Position numbers and translations under genes: made by a program
Notes under the pieces: model-generated
Databases searched by the model: none
What the model was told of the DNA's origin: nothing
What the model saw: the letters and a program-made list of their open reading frames with translations, nothing else
Shown: piece after piece, positions 26,090-34,518 of the stretch
Layout: each line of letters begins with the position of its first letter
Numbering within the stretch: position 1 is the first letter of the stretch
Source of the DNA: Rhodoferax sp.
Lineage (GTDB): Bacteria; Pseudomonadota; Gammaproteobacteria; Burkholderiales; Burkholderiaceae_C
Length of the DNA: 64,000 bases
NCBI RefSeq assembly: GCF_030697375.1
Contig: NZ_JAUYQD010000034.1
Coordinates: 49,485 to 113,484 of the forward strand
Direction of reading: 5' to 3'

Positions 26090-27103
26090 ATGGCGAAAGT
26101 TCAGTTGCAGGTTCTCAAGTCGGGCATCACGTCGGCGGCGGTTGCCAACCCCCAGCGTCTTTGCGCGATGCTGGCCGAACAGCACGGGGTGAGCCACTCC
26201 ACCATGGGCAAATGGCTGCGCCTGTTGATTGACGAAGGCTGGCTGGTGCGCGAGGGCACCTCCCGCCCGGTCTACCGGCCCGGCCTGTGGCGCGATGTCA
26301 GCCGCAGTTATGCCTTGGCGGGGCTGGATGAGCAGACCCCGTGGGAGCGCGACTTTGCCCCCTGTTTTTCACTCAGCCCCAACGTCACACGCCTGGCGCA
26401 CTACGCCTTTACCGAGTTGCTGAACAATGCGGTGGACCACAGCGGCGGCACCCGCGTGTCCGTGTCCATGCGGCAAAACCGCACCCACCTGCACCTGCTG
26501 ATGCGCGACGACGGCTGCGGCGTGCTGGAGCGCATCCGCACGGCGTTCCAGATCGACAATCCGCAACTGGCCTTGCTGGAGCTGAGCAAGGGCAAACTCA
26601 CCACCCAGCCCGACTTCCACACCGGGCGCGGGCTGTTTTTTACCTCGCGGCTGTTTGAAGTGTTTGACCTGTACGCCAACGGCCTGACCTACCAGCGCAA
26701 CGACTGGAAGCGGGGCGGCTGGCTCAAGGCGAGCCCGGCGCAGGCCCCCGGTACCGCCATCTTCATGTCCTTGTCATTGAATTCGCCGCGCACGCTGGAA
26801 GAGGTATTCACCGCCCATGCCAAGGGGGCGGACGATTTGAGTTTTTCGCGCACCGAAGTGGCCATGCGTCTGGCCCATGCGGAGGGGGAAAAGCTGGAGT
26901 CGCGCGGGCAGGCCAAACGCATCGCCGCGCGGCTGGAATCGTTTGACACTGTGGATCTGGATTTTGAAGGCGTGGACGTCATCGGCCAGGCCTTCGCCGA
27001 CGAGCTGTTTCGGGTCTTCCCCCGGCGCAGCCCGCAGGTGCAGCTCAACCCCCGGAACATGTCCAGCGCCGTGGCGGCCATGGTGGCCCAGACACTGGAG
27101 TAG
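26090..27103 (+). CDS. HTH / histidine-kinase-like ATPase / DUF4325 protein
   Basis: Three parts can be seen. Residues of about 1-70 resemble a winged helix (MLAEQHGVSHSTMGKWLRLL). Residues of about 100-200 hold a GHKL ATPase with TELLNNAVDHSGG, RDDGCGVLERI and TGRGLFFTSRLF. The C-terminal 90 residues match a STAS-like DUF4325 domain (VDLDFEGVDVIGQAFADELF). There is no phospho-acceptor His box, so it is not a classical sensor kinase. The ATPase plus STAS-like pairing recalls anti-sigma and anti-anti-sigma switches fused with DNA binding. It lies 55 bases upstream of mnmG on the same strand; no specific function is known to me. Confidence 0.75.
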   Translation: MAKVQLQVLKSGITSAAVANPQRLCAMLAEQHGVSHSTMGKWLRLLIDEGWLVREGTSRPVYRPGLWRDVSRSYALAGLDEQTPWERDFAPCFSLSPNVTRLAHYAFTELLNNAVDHSGGTRVSVSMRQNRTHLHLLMRDDGCGVLERIRTAFQIDNPQLALLELSKGKLTTQPDFHTGRGLFFTSRLFEVFDLYANGLTYQRNDWKRGGWLKASPAQAPGTAIFMSLSLNSPRTLEEVFTAHAKGADDLSFSRTEVAMRLAHAEGEKLESRGQAKRIAARLESFDTVDLDFEGVDVIGQAFADELFRVFPRRSPQVQLNPRNMSSAVAAMVAQTLE

Positions 27104-27158
27104 TGCTTAGGCTCCGGCCTGCCACGCAATCGGGGGGTGACCGGTAAAATCGCCCCCT

Positions 27159-29240
27159 ATGCTCTACCCACAAAATTTTGACGTCATCGTCGTTGGCGGC
27201 GGCCATGCCGGAACCGAGGCTGCTCTGGCAGCTGCCCGCATGGGGCGTAAAACCCTGCTGCTCAGCCACAACATCGAGACCCTGGGGCAGATGAGTTGCA
27301 ACCCCTCCATCGGGGGCATCGGCAAGGGCCATCTGGTCAAAGAGGTGGATGCCATGGGCGGCGCCATGGCGCTGGCCACCGACGAGGCGGGCATCCAGTT
27401 TCGCATTCTCAACTCCAGCAAGGGGCCCGCCGTGCGCGCCACCCGCGCCCAGGCCGACCGGGTGCTGTACAAGGCGGCGATCCGGCGCATGCTGGAGAAC
27501 CAGCCCAACCTGTGGCTGTTCCAGCAGGCGGTGGACGATTTGATGGTGGAAGGCGACCGGGTGGTGGGGGCCGTCACGCAAGTGGGCATCCGTTTTCGTT
27601 CGCAAACCGTGGTGCTGACCGCAGGCACCTTTCTGGACGGCAAGATCCACGTGGGGCTGAACAACTATGCCGCAGGCCGGGCAGGGGACCCTCCCGCCGT
27701 GAGTTTGAGTGCCCGACTCAAAGAACTCAAGCTGCCCCAAGGCCGCCTGAAAACCGGAACGCCTCCGCGCCTGGATGGCCGCTCCATTGACTTCAGCAAA
27801 TGCCAGGAGCAACCCGGCGACGGTGTGCCGGGTGGCATGAGCCCGGTCATGCCGGTGTTCAGCTTCATGGGCAAGGTGGAGCAGCACCCGCAACAAATGC
27901 CGTGCTGGATCACCCATACCAATGAACGCACCCACGACATCATCCGCAGTGGCTTCGACCGCAGCCCGATGTTCACCGGCAAGATCGAAGGTGTAGGGCC
28001 ACGCTACTGCCCCAGCGTGGAAGACAAGATCAACCGCTTTGCCGACAAGGACAGCCACCAGATCTTTCTGGAGCCCGAAGGCCTGACGACCCACGAGTAC
28101 TACCCCAACGGCATCTCCACCAGCCTGCCCTTTGACATCCAGTACGAACTGGTGCGCAGCATGGCGGGGTTGGAGAATGCCCACATCCTGCGACCGGGTT
28201 ATGCCATTGAGTACGACTACTTCGATCCGCAGCACCTCAAAAGCAGCTTTGAGACCAAGGCCATCCAAGGCCTGTTTTTTGCCGGGCAGATCAACGGCAC
28301 CACGGGTTACGAAGAAGCTGCTGCGCAGGGCATGTTTGCCGGCATCAATGCGGCGCTGCAGTCTGGGGCCAAAACGGCGTGGACGCAGGATATCTGGGTG
28401 CCGGGCCGGGACGAAGCCTACCTGGGCGTGTTGGTGGATGACCTGATTACCAAGGGCGTGACCGAGCCCTACCGCATGTTCACCAGCCGGGCCGAGTTCC
28501 GCTTGCAGTTGCGCGAGGACAATGCCGATGCCCGTTTGACGGAAACCGGGCGTAAATTGGGCCTGGTAGACGATGCGCGCTGGGATGCCTTCAGCCGCAA
28601 ACGCGATGCTGTTTCACGTGAAACAGAGCGCCTGAAAGCGATCTGGGTGAGCCCCAAGAACCTGGCGGCTGCGGAGTCGGAGCGGGTGTTGGGCAAAGCC
28701 ATTGACCACGAGTACAACCTGGCTGATCTGCTGCGCCGCCCCAATGTGAGTTATGCCGGATTGATGTCGCTGGACGGTGGCCGCTATGCCAACCCGGAAT
28801 TGCCGGTGGCGGGTGTGGTGTCGGAGGCGCTCTCCGAACTTGATCCCTTGGACCTGGATGCTTGCATGCGGGGTGCCGTGGTGGGCGACGTATGCCCACC
28901 GCCGAAGGCCGACGTCTTTGTGGGGTCGGTGGTCGAGCAGGTGGAAATTGCAGCCAAATATTCGGGCTACATCGACCGCCAAAAAGACGAGGTGGAACGC
29001 GCCGCGCACTACGAAAACCTGCGCCTGCCCGCTGACCTGGATTACATGCAGGTGTCTGCCCTCAGCATTGAGGCGCGCCAGCGTTTGAGCAAGCTGCGCC
29101 CCGAGACCCTGGGCCAAGCGTCGCGTTTGTCCGGCATCACGCCCGCCAGCATTTCCTTGTTGCTGATCCACCTGAAGAAGGGCGGTTTTCGGGGATTTGC
29201 CGGAAAGCTGGATGCCGATTCCGTGGAGGTGTCTGCCTGA
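27159..29240 (+). CDS. mnmG: tRNA uridine-5-carboxymethylaminomethyl synthesis enzyme MnmG
   Basis: The protein has the FAD motif [20 protein letters not shown], the [20 protein letters not shown] signature and the [11 protein letters not shown] segment. With MnmE it installs the cmnm5 group on U34 of several tRNAs. The 693 residues exceed the usual 630-650 because of an insertion of about 35 residues near residue 560 ([20 protein letters not shown]). A perfect parS sequence lies inside the coding region. TAAAAT at 27145-27150 lies eight bases before the ATG, which could give a nearly leaderless transcript. The stop overlaps the rsmG start (TGATG). Confidence 0.97.
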   Translation: MLYPQNFDVIVVGGGHAGTEAALAAARMGRKTLLLSHNIETLGQMSCNPSIGGIGKGHLVKEVDAMGGAMALATDEAGIQFRILNSSKGPAVRATRAQADRVLYKAAIRRMLENQPNLWLFQQAVDDLMVEGDRVVGAVTQVGIRFRSQTVVLTAGTFLDGKIHVGLNNYAAGRAGDPPAVSLSARLKELKLPQGRLKTGTPPRLDGRSIDFSKCQEQPGDGVPGGMSPVMPVFSFMGKVEQHPQQMPCWITHTNERTHDIIRSGFDRSPMFTGKIEGVGPRYCPSVEDKINRFADKDSHQIFLEPEGLTTHEYYPNGISTSLPFDIQYELVRSMAGLENAHILRPGYAIEYDYFDPQHLKSSFETKAIQGLFFAGQINGTTGYEEAAAQGMFAGINAALQSGAKTAWTQDIWVPGRDEAYLGVLVDDLITKGVTEPYRMFTSRAEFRLQLREDNADARLTETGRKLGLVDDARWDAFSRKRDAVSRETERLKAIWVSPKNLAAAESERVLGKAIDHEYNLADLLRRPNVSYAGLMSLDGGRYANPELPVAGVVSEALSELDPLDLDACMRGAVVGDVCPPPKADVFVGSVVEQVEIAAKYSGYIDRQKDEVERAAHYENLRLPADLDYMQVSALSIEARQRLSKLRPETLGQASRLSGITPASISLLLIHLKKGGFRGFAGKLDADSVEVSA
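28610..28625. other. parS site inside mnmG
   Basis: TGTTTCACGTGAAACA is a perfect 16-bp palindrome identical to the widely conserved chromosomal parS sequence bound by ParB. Here it encodes VSRET within MnmG. parB lies about 4.2 kb away. Confidence 0.9.
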
Positions 29241-29899
29241 TGCACGCACTTGAAAATGGACTGCGCGAAGGCGTGGCGGGTCTGCCGGGTTTGGAGTTAA
29301 GCGATGCGCAAATAGCCTGTTTACTGGCCTACCTGGACTTGATCCAAAAATGGACCAAGGTGTACAACCTGACGGCGGTGCGCAACCCGGCCGAGATGCT
29401 GACGCACCATCTGCTGGACAGTCTGGCGGTCATTGCACCTCTGCGTCGGCAGTTGGTCCAACTTGATCTGCCAGCGGTGCGCCTGTTGGATGTGGGCTCT
29501 GGGGCTGGGCTGCCAGGGGTGGTGATTGCCATCTGTTGCCCCGACATCACGGTGCATTGTGTGGACACCGTTGGAAAAAAAGCGGCCTTTATCCAACAGG
29601 TGGCGGCGACCTTGAAGCTGCCCAACCTGCGTGGTGTGCATGCACGGGTCGAAAATCTGACCGACCAATACCAGGTGGTGAGTTCACGGGCCTTTGCGTC
29701 ACTGGTGGATTTCACCCAATGGTCGGGGGCAGCCTTGGCGGAAGAGGGTATCTGGATGGGGATGAAGGGCAAGCATCCAGCGGATGAGATCGCCGCTTTG
29801 CCCGCCACGGTGTCTGTGTTTCACGTGGAACAGTTGGTGGTGCCTGGGTTGGATGCTGAGCGCTGCATTGTCTGGATGCGTAAGCTTTTGGGTGCTTAA
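29240..29899 (+). CDS. rsmG: 16S rRNA m7G527 methyltransferase RsmG
   Basis: The 219-residue protein shows the RsmG signatures: YNLTAVRNPAEMLTHHLLDS, the SAM-binding DVGSGAGLPGVVIAICCPD and VSSRAFASLVDF. It methylates G527 of 16S rRNA. The ATG overlaps the mnmG stop by one base. The last roughly 70 codons are duplicated in tandem downstream, and the C-terminal coding region holds a near-perfect parS sequence. Confidence 0.95.
   Translation: MHALENGLREGVAGLPGLELSDAQIACLLAYLDLIQKWTKVYNLTAVRNPAEMLTHHLLDSLAVIAPLRRQLVQLDLPAVRLLDVGSGAGLPGVVIAICCPDITVHCVDTVGKKAAFIQQVAATLKLPNLRGVHARVENLTDQYQVVSSRAFASLVDFTQWSGAALAEEGIWMGMKGKHPADEIAALPATVSVFHVEQLVVPGLDAERCIVWMRKLLGA
29817..29832. other. parS-like site inside rsmG
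   Basis: TGTTTCACGTGGAACA differs from the perfect palindrome by one base. Its reverse complement, TGTTCCACGTGAAACA, is also a commonly observed parS form. Confidence 0.8.
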
Positions 29900-29930
29900 G
29901 CTTTTCTCTTGCCTGCTTTTCGTGATGGGG

Positions 29931-30022
29931 GATCAGGCGGGTGTGTGCTCTACTTCGTTCGTGTCCCCCGGCCTGCGGCCTCCTCCTTTACCTCACTGCG
30001 CAGAGCACACACCCGCCTGATC
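29931..30022. repeat. 92-bp palindromic element P1
   Basis: Perfect 21-base arms (29931-29951 and 30002-30022; GATCAGGCGGGTGTGTGCTC and its complement) flank a 50-base loop. The loop holds the core GTCCCCCGGCC then TGCGGCCTCCTCCTTTAC. Confidence 0.85.
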
Positions 30023-30093
30023 GGCGCGGCGCTTATGAGGTTCCTACAAAAGTTGGGCTGGACCATGGCCTCAAGCAAATACTAGGTGGGAAG

Positions 30094-30310
30094 TTCACGG
30101 GCCTTTGCGTCCCTGGTGGATTTCACCCAATGGTCGGGGGCAGCCTTGGCGGAGGAGGGGGTCTGGATGGGGATGAAGGGTAAGCATCCAGCGGATGAGA
30201 TCGCCGCTTTGCCCGCCACGGTGTCTGTGTTTCACGTGGAATCTTTGGTGGTGCCTGGGTTGGATGCTGAGCGTTGCATTGTGTGGATGCGTAAGCTTTT
30301 GGGTTCTTGA
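30094..30310 (+). pseudogene. Duplicated C-terminal fragment of rsmG
   Basis: The frame encodes SSRAFASLVDFTQWSGAA through IVWMRKLLGS, nearly identical to the last 70 residues of RsmG. It has no SAM-binding domain and no credible start; an ATG just upstream at 30086 is fortuitous. It arose with the tandem duplication. Most differences from the parent are silent or conservative, so the event is recent or the two copies are homogenised by recombination. Confidence 0.9.
30228..30243. other. Decayed parS copy in the rsmG duplication
   Basis: TGTTTCACGTGGAATC corresponds to the rsmG parS but has lost the final CA, so ParB binding is probably weakened. Confidence 0.5.
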
Positions 30311-30338
30311 ACTTTTTTGCCTGCTTTTCGTGATGGGG

Positions 30339-30430
30339 GATCAGGCGGGTGTGTGCTCTACTTCGTTCGTGTCCCCCGGCCTTCGGCCTCCTCCTTTACC
30401 TCACTGCGCAGAGCACACACCCGCCTGATC
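30339..30430. repeat. 92-bp palindromic element P2
   Basis: Its arms are identical to P1 (30339-30359 and 30410-30430), and the loop differs mainly at the variable central base (CCTTCGG in place of CCTGCGG). It belongs to unit 2 of the tandem duplication. Confidence 0.85.
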
Positions 30431-30488
30431 GGCGCGGCGTGCCTGCTTGCAAGAGGTTGTAAAAAACTGGGTTGGACCATAGCCTCAA

Positions 30489-30580
30489 GCAGGGTGTCTG
30501 GGGTGCGTGCCATAGCGAAGTAAAGGAGGAGGCCGTAGGCCGGGGGACATGAGCGGCGGCACGCACCCCAGATACCCTGC
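30489..30580. repeat. 92-bp palindromic element P3, inverted with different arms
   Basis: The arms at 30489-30511 and 30558-30580 pair over 23 bases with one mismatch and are unrelated in sequence to those of P1/P2. The loop carries the same core in reverse orientation (GTAAAGGAGGAGGCC then GTAGGCCGGGGGAC). Total length is again 92 bases. Confidence 0.8.
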
Positions 30581-30677
30581 GGGCGATAGCAAAACCGTCA
30601 AAACCGCAAAACCTCAGCACTCTCTTTCCAACGTAAACTCCTCGTTTCCACCGGCAAAGATTTTCAAGGGATTTCCT

Positions 30678-31292
30678 ATGTTTGGCATAGCAGACTACGG
30701 CGCTTTTGTTGCCGCCATCATTGTTTTTCTGCTCATTCCCGGACCGGGAAATCTGGCCTTGATTACCTCCACCAGCAAAGGGCGTATCCGGGGTGGTCTG
30801 GCGGCAACCCTGGGTGTGATCTTGGGAGACCAGGTGCTGCTGTGGCTTGCCGTCGCGGGCGTGGCGGCATTGCTCGCGGCTTATCCCACTGCATTCACCG
30901 CAGTGCAGTGGTTGGGTGCCGCCTACCTGGCCTGGTTGGGTGGCAAGATGCTGTTGGCCAAACCCGGTGCAGCACCCATCCTCCATATCAAGCCGCACCA
31001 CTATCTGCGCCAGGCGTTGATGATCACCTTGCTCAACCCTAAGGCGATTGTGTTTTACATGGCATTTTTTCCCCTGTTCGTGGACCCGGCAAGGCACCAG
31101 GGTTTGGTAACGTATGCTTTTATGGCGTTCACCATTGCCGCCATCACGTTGGCCTATGGTTTGGCATCGGTGCTGCTGACGCATTTTTTGGCTGAACGCC
31201 TGCGGGCCAACCCCCTGATTTCGCGCGCCCTGGAAAAACTGGCCGGTCTGTTTCTGGTAGGTTTCGGCGCCAAGCTGGCCTTGTCGCGTTAG
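30678..31292 (+). CDS. LysE/RhtB-family amino-acid exporter
   Basis: The 204-residue membrane protein has about six hydrophobic segments and the family signature LLIPGPGNLALITSTSKGRI near the N-terminus. LysE/RhtB exporters pump amino acids or related metabolites out of the cell. ATG 30678 is chosen because it gives the conserved MFGIADYGAF start and has AAGGG about seven bases upstream; a longer frame runs into palindrome P3. It interrupts the usual rsmG-parA neighbourhood, with the repeats between it and rsmG. Confidence 0.9.
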   Translation: MFGIADYGAFVAAIIVFLLIPGPGNLALITSTSKGRIRGGLAATLGVILGDQVLLWLAVAGVAALLAAYPTAFTAVQWLGAAYLAWLGGKMLLAKPGAAPILHIKPHHYLRQALMITLLNPKAIVFYMAFFPLFVDPARHQGLVTYAFMAFTIAAITLAYGLASVLLTHFLAERLRANPLISRALEKLAGLFLVGFGAKLALSR

Positions 31293-31311
31293 TCGCCGGA
31301 TCAGCTTGCAT

Positions 31312-31327
31312 CGTTTCACGTGAAACA
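31312..31327. other. parS-like site upstream of parA
   Basis: CGTTTCACGTGAAACA matches the perfect parS at 15 of 16 positions. It lies 45 bases before the parA start, where ParB binding could also influence parAB expression. Confidence 0.85.
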
Positions 31328-31371
31328 ATCGCCCTCCCTTCGGTTTTTATTTACTCTCAGTTAAGTACCCC

Positions 31372-32160
31372 ATGGCCAAAATATTCTGTGTCGCCAATCA
31401 AAAAGGTGGAGTCGGCAAGACCACCACCACGGTCAATCTAGCGGCGGGTTTGGCCAAAGTGGGGCAGCGGGTGTTGATGGTCGATCTGGACCCGCAGGGC
31501 AATGCCACCATGGGCTCGGGTGTGGACAAGCGCAAGCTGGAACTCAGCATTTATGACGTGTTGCTGGAATCCGCCTCGGTGGCGGAGGCGCGGGTGCAGA
31601 GTGACAAGCTCATCGAGGGCGGCTGCAGCTACGACATCCTGGGGGCCAACCGCGAACTGGCGGGGGCCGAGGTGGAGCTGGTGGAAGTCGAGCGGCGCGA
31701 GACGCGCCTGAAAAATGCACTGGCTGCGGTCGATGCCGAGTACGACTTTGTGCTGATCGACTGCCCCCCTTCACTGTCCATGCTCACCCTCAATGGCCTG
31801 TGCTGCGCCCATGGGGTGATCGTGCCCATGCAGTGTGAGTACTTCGCACTGGAAGGGCTCACCGACCTGGTCAACACCATCAAGCAGGTCAAAGCCAATC
31901 TCAACGACGACCTGCAAATCATTGGTTTGCTGCGCGTCATGTTCGACCCGCGCATCACCTTGCAGCAGCAGGTGAGCGAGCAGCTCAAGGCCCACTTTGG
32001 CGATAAGGTATTCAACTCGGTGATTCCCCGCAATGTGCGTCTGGCCGAAGCCCCCAGCTATGGCGTGCCGGGTGTGGTGTTTGATCCCGCGTCCAAAGGG
32101 GCTCAGGCCTTTGTGAGCTTTGCGCAAGAGATGGTGGCGCGTATCCAGGCTGCCGCGTGA
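31372..32160 (+). CDS. parA: Chromosome-partitioning ATPase ParA (Soj)
   Basis: The 262-residue protein has the deviant Walker A box KGGVGKTTTTVNLA, the catalytic Asp in MVDLDPQGNATMGS and the Walker B-like LIDCPPSLSML. ParA binds DNA non-specifically as an ATP dimer and drives segregation of ParB-parS complexes. It lacks the long N-terminal helix-turn-helix of plasmid type-Ia ParA, as expected for a chromosomal system. A parS-like site lies just upstream. Confidence 0.96.
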   Translation: MAKIFCVANQKGGVGKTTTTVNLAAGLAKVGQRVLMVDLDPQGNATMGSGVDKRKLELSIYDVLLESASVAEARVQSDKLIEGGCSYDILGANRELAGAEVELVEVERRETRLKNALAAVDAEYDFVLIDCPPSLSMLTLNGLCCAHGVIVPMQCEYFALEGLTDLVNTIKQVKANLNDDLQIIGLLRVMFDPRITLQQQVSEQLKAHFGDKVFNSVIPRNVRLAEAPSYGVPGVVFDPASKGAQAFVSFAQEMVARIQAAA

Positions 32161-32179
32161 TGTGGGGCCCTATGCGAAT

Positions 32180-32240
32180 GAAATTGGCCTCTGACGCTCA
32201 TAGGTTGTGCGTAAGCAGCTATCAAAATAGTAGCAAAAGC
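32180..32240 (+). repeat. Dispersed repeat copy d
   Basis: GTGCGTAAGCAGCTATCAAA then ATAGTAGCAAAAGC, in the gap between parA and the small hydrolase gene. This is the cleanest copy of the core. Confidence 0.7.
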
Positions 32241-32251
32241 AAGGGGGCGCA

Positions 32252-32803
32252 ATGAGCCCGTCTTCTGTCCTGATTCTGCCGGGCTGGCAGAACTCGGGCG
32301 CTGCCCACTGGCAAAGCCGCTGGGAGGCGCTGCACGGTTATGTGCGTGTGGACCAGCACGACTGGATGCGCCCCCTGCGCGGTGACTGGATCGCCCGGCT
32401 CGAAGACGTGTTGCTCAGCCAAAGCGGCCCCAGCGTGCTGGTGGCCCACAGCCTGGGCTGCATGCTGGTTGCGGCCTGGGCCTCGCATTCCCGCAACACC
32501 CATCTGGTGAAGGCCGCGCTGTTGGTGGCGCCTGGCGACCCCGAGCGGGAAGAGTTGCGCCCCGTGCTCACCAGCTGGGCGCCGGTGCCTATGCAGGCAC
32601 TGCCTTTCCCCAGCGTTTTGCTGGGCAGCCACAACGACCCCTACTGCAGCCTGCAGCGCTCGCAGGCTTTTGCCGGTGCCTGGGGTTCCCAGTTCCTGGA
32701 CTACGGCCATGCGGGCCACCTCAACGCCGAATCGGGCTTGGGCGACTGGCCGCAAGGCCACGAAATTTTGACGCAATGGATGCAAGAGAAGGACGAAACA
32801 TAA
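32252..32803 (+). CDS. RBBP9/YdeN-type alpha/beta hydrolase
   Basis: This 183-residue serine hydrolase starts with SSVLILPGWQNSGAAHWQS, typical of the RBBP9/YdeN family. It has the nucleophile elbow VAHSLG, an Asp in SHNDPYC and a His in DYGHAGHLN that complete the triad. The natural substrate of the family is unclear. The stop overlaps the parB start (TAATG), so it is translated with parB and lies between parA and parB, a placement worth noting. Confidence 0.88.
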   Translation: MSPSSVLILPGWQNSGAAHWQSRWEALHGYVRVDQHDWMRPLRGDWIARLEDVLLSQSGPSVLVAHSLGCMLVAAWASHSRNTHLVKAALLVAPGDPEREELRPVLTSWAPVPMQALPFPSVLLGSHNDPYCSLQRSQAFAGAWGSQFLDYGHAGHLNAESGLGDWPQGHEILTQWMQEKDET

Positions 32804-33735
32804 TGGCTACCAAAAAACCCAAGGGTTTGGGAATGGGTCTGGAGGCGCTGCTGGGTCCCAAAGTGAAGGACCGCACCCCGGAGGAATTGCAAGCCGACAG
32901 CACCAACCTGCCCAGCACCCTGGCGCTGGGCGTGATGGTGGCTGGCATGTACCAGCCCCGCACCCGCATGGACGAGGGCGCTTTGTACGAGCTGGCCGAA
33001 AGCATCAAGGTGCAGGGCATCATGCAGCCGATTCTGGTGCGCCGCCTCAAGGACGGTGTGAACCAGGGCAAGTACGAAATCATTGCCGGTGAACGGCGTT
33101 TCCGCGCCGCCAAGCTGGCGGGCCTGGACAGCGTGCCGGTGTTGGTGCGCGACGTGCCCAACGAAGCCGCCGCCGCCATGGCGCTGATCGAAAACATCCA
33201 GCGCGAAGACCTCAACCCGCTGGAAGAGGCGCAGGGCCTGCAGCGCCTGATCAAGGAATTTGGCCTGACCCATGAAACCGCAGCGCAGGCCGTGGGGCGT
33301 TCGCGCAGTGCCACCAGCAATCTGCTGCGCCTGCTGAATTTGGCCGACCCGGTGCAGACCATGCTGATGGCGGGCGACTTGGACATGGGCCACGCCCGGG
33401 CGCTGTTGGCGCTGGACCGGGCCACCCAGATCACGGCGTCCTCCCAGATTGCCGCCAAAAAAATGTCGGTGCGTGAGGCCGAGAGCCTGGTCAAAAAACT
33501 CAGCGCCGAGTTCACGCTGACCAGCGCCAAGCCCAAGGCCGAGAAATCCCGCGACCTCAAACGGGTGGAAGAAGAGCTGTCGGACCTGCTCATGGCGCAG
33601 GTCGATGTCCACGTCAAGAAACGCGTCAAACGCCATGGGCGCATGGAAGAGATGGGCGAGGTGGTCATCCAGTTTGGTTCGCTGGACGAACTCAATGGCC
33701 TGATCGAACGCCTGTCGCCGGGCACCGTCCGCTAA
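32803..33735 (+). CDS. parB: Chromosome-partitioning protein ParB (Spo0J)
   Basis: The 310-residue protein begins MATKKPKGLGMGLEALLG, the ParA-interacting N-terminus. It has the CTPase signature GERRFRAAKLAG, the ENIQREDLNPLEEA segment and a helix-turn-helix (TAAQAVGRSRSATSNLLRL) that reads parS. ParB loads at parS, spreads as a CTP-dependent clamp and is moved by ParA. ATG 32803 is chosen because the family start follows it directly and the longer frame lies within the hydrolase gene. Confidence 0.96.
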   Translation: MATKKPKGLGMGLEALLGPKVKDRTPEELQADSTNLPSTLALGVMVAGMYQPRTRMDEGALYELAESIKVQGIMQPILVRRLKDGVNQGKYEIIAGERRFRAAKLAGLDSVPVLVRDVPNEAAAAMALIENIQREDLNPLEEAQGLQRLIKEFGLTHETAAQAVGRSRSATSNLLRLLNLADPVQTMLMAGDLDMGHARALLALDRATQITASSQIAAKKMSVREAESLVKKLSAEFTLTSAKPKAEKSRDLKRVEEELSDLLMAQVDVHVKKRVKRHGRMEEMGEVVIQFGSLDELNGLIERLSPGTVR

Positions 33736-33748
33736 CCCAAGGGCGGAC

Positions 33749-34507
33749 GTGCCGAAGTTGCCTTGGTTTGCGTCCTGGCCCTTGCCTGCCATCCTGGCCT
33801 GGGCCCTGGCCTGGGGCGTTTTCAAAGGGCTGATGGGGCAGGGCGTGGCGGCGCCATACGCCATGGGTCTGGCCTGTGCGCTGGGCGTGGGCCTCAGTGT
33901 GTGGGGCGGCACTTGGTGGCGCCGGTGCCTGATTGCAGCGGGCTTTCCCTTGTCGCTGGTCTTGACCCTGCCGAGCTTGGGCTTGGCGGTTTTTCCCGCA
34001 TGGGCCTGGCTGGTGCCGCTGGTGCTGCTGGCGCTGGTGTACCCCTTGAATGCCTGGCGCGACGCACCCCTGTTTCCCACCCCATCCGATGCCCTGGAAG
34101 AACTGCCGCAGCACGCCATACTCCGCCGCGATGCCCAGGTGCTGGACGCCGGGTGCGGCCTGGGCCACGGCCTGCAGGCGTTGCATGCTGCCTACCCCCA
34201 CGCCCGCCTGCATGGCCTGGAGTGGAGCTGGCCGCTGCGCTGGCTCTGCGCCTTGCGTTGCCCCTGGGCGCAGATCCGCCGGGGCGACATCTGGGCGGCC
34301 GACTGGTCGGTGTACGACATGGTGTACCTGTTCCAGCGCCCGGAGAGCATGCCACGCGCGTGGGACAAGGCGGCGAGGGAGCTCAAGCCCGGCGCCTGGC
34401 TGGTCAGTTTGGAATTTGAAGTACCGCAGCACACCGCCAGTGCCCATTACCGTAGCCACGGTGGCAAAATGGTGTGGCTTTACCAGACACCGTTGGCGCT
34501 GTCATGA
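33749..34507 (+). CDS. Membrane-anchored class I SAM-dependent methyltransferase
   Basis: Three or four hydrophobic segments occupy about residues 10-100. A methyltransferase domain follows, with the SAM-binding motif VLDAGCGLGHGLQALHAAYP. The remainder (LHGLEWSWPLRWL, GDIWAADWSVYDMVYLFQRP) fits a small Rossmann-fold methyltransferase. GTG at 33749 is used, 13 bases after the parB stop, so it is probably in the parB transcript. The substrate is unknown; the membrane anchor suggests a lipid, quinone or membrane-protein target. Confidence 0.75.
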   Translation: MPKLPWFASWPLPAILAWALAWGVFKGLMGQGVAAPYAMGLACALGVGLSVWGGTWWRRCLIAAGFPLSLVLTLPSLGLAVFPAWAWLVPLVLLALVYPLNAWRDAPLFPTPSDALEELPQHAILRRDAQVLDAGCGLGHGLQALHAAYPHARLHGLEWSWPLRWLCALRCPWAQIRRGDIWAADWSVYDMVYLFQRPESMPRAWDKAARELKPGAWLVSLEFEVPQHTASAHYRSHGGKMVWLYQTPLALS

Positions 34508-34518
34508 GGAGAACAAGC

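Larger units (their letters stand above)
29683..30500 (+). repeat. Tandem duplication of the rsmG 3' end and following palindrome
   Basis: Unit 1 starts at 29683 and unit 2 at 30094, an offset of 408-414 bases. Each contains the rsmG C-terminal coding segment, a parS or parS-like site, a 92-bp palindrome and a tail near GGACCATGGCCTCAAGCA. The units differ by scattered substitutions and a few small indels. Confidence 0.9.

Noticed and set aside
27122..27158. Leaderless promoter for mnmG
   Set aside because: TAAAAT is at the right distance from the ATG, but no reasonable -35 element is visible, so it was not listed as a promoter.
29784..30428. Paired 77-78 codon frames repeated in the rsmG duplication
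   Set aside because: They arise because the duplicated DNA contains an alternate frame through the palindrome; there is no ribosome site or family match.
30396..31328. 310-codon minus-strand frame starting at the parS before parA
   Set aside because: It is antisense to the LysE gene and runs through palindromes P2 (in part) and P3; no domain.
32701..34119. 472-codon open frame on the minus strand
   Set aside because: Antisense to parB and the methyltransferase gene; no recognisable domain.
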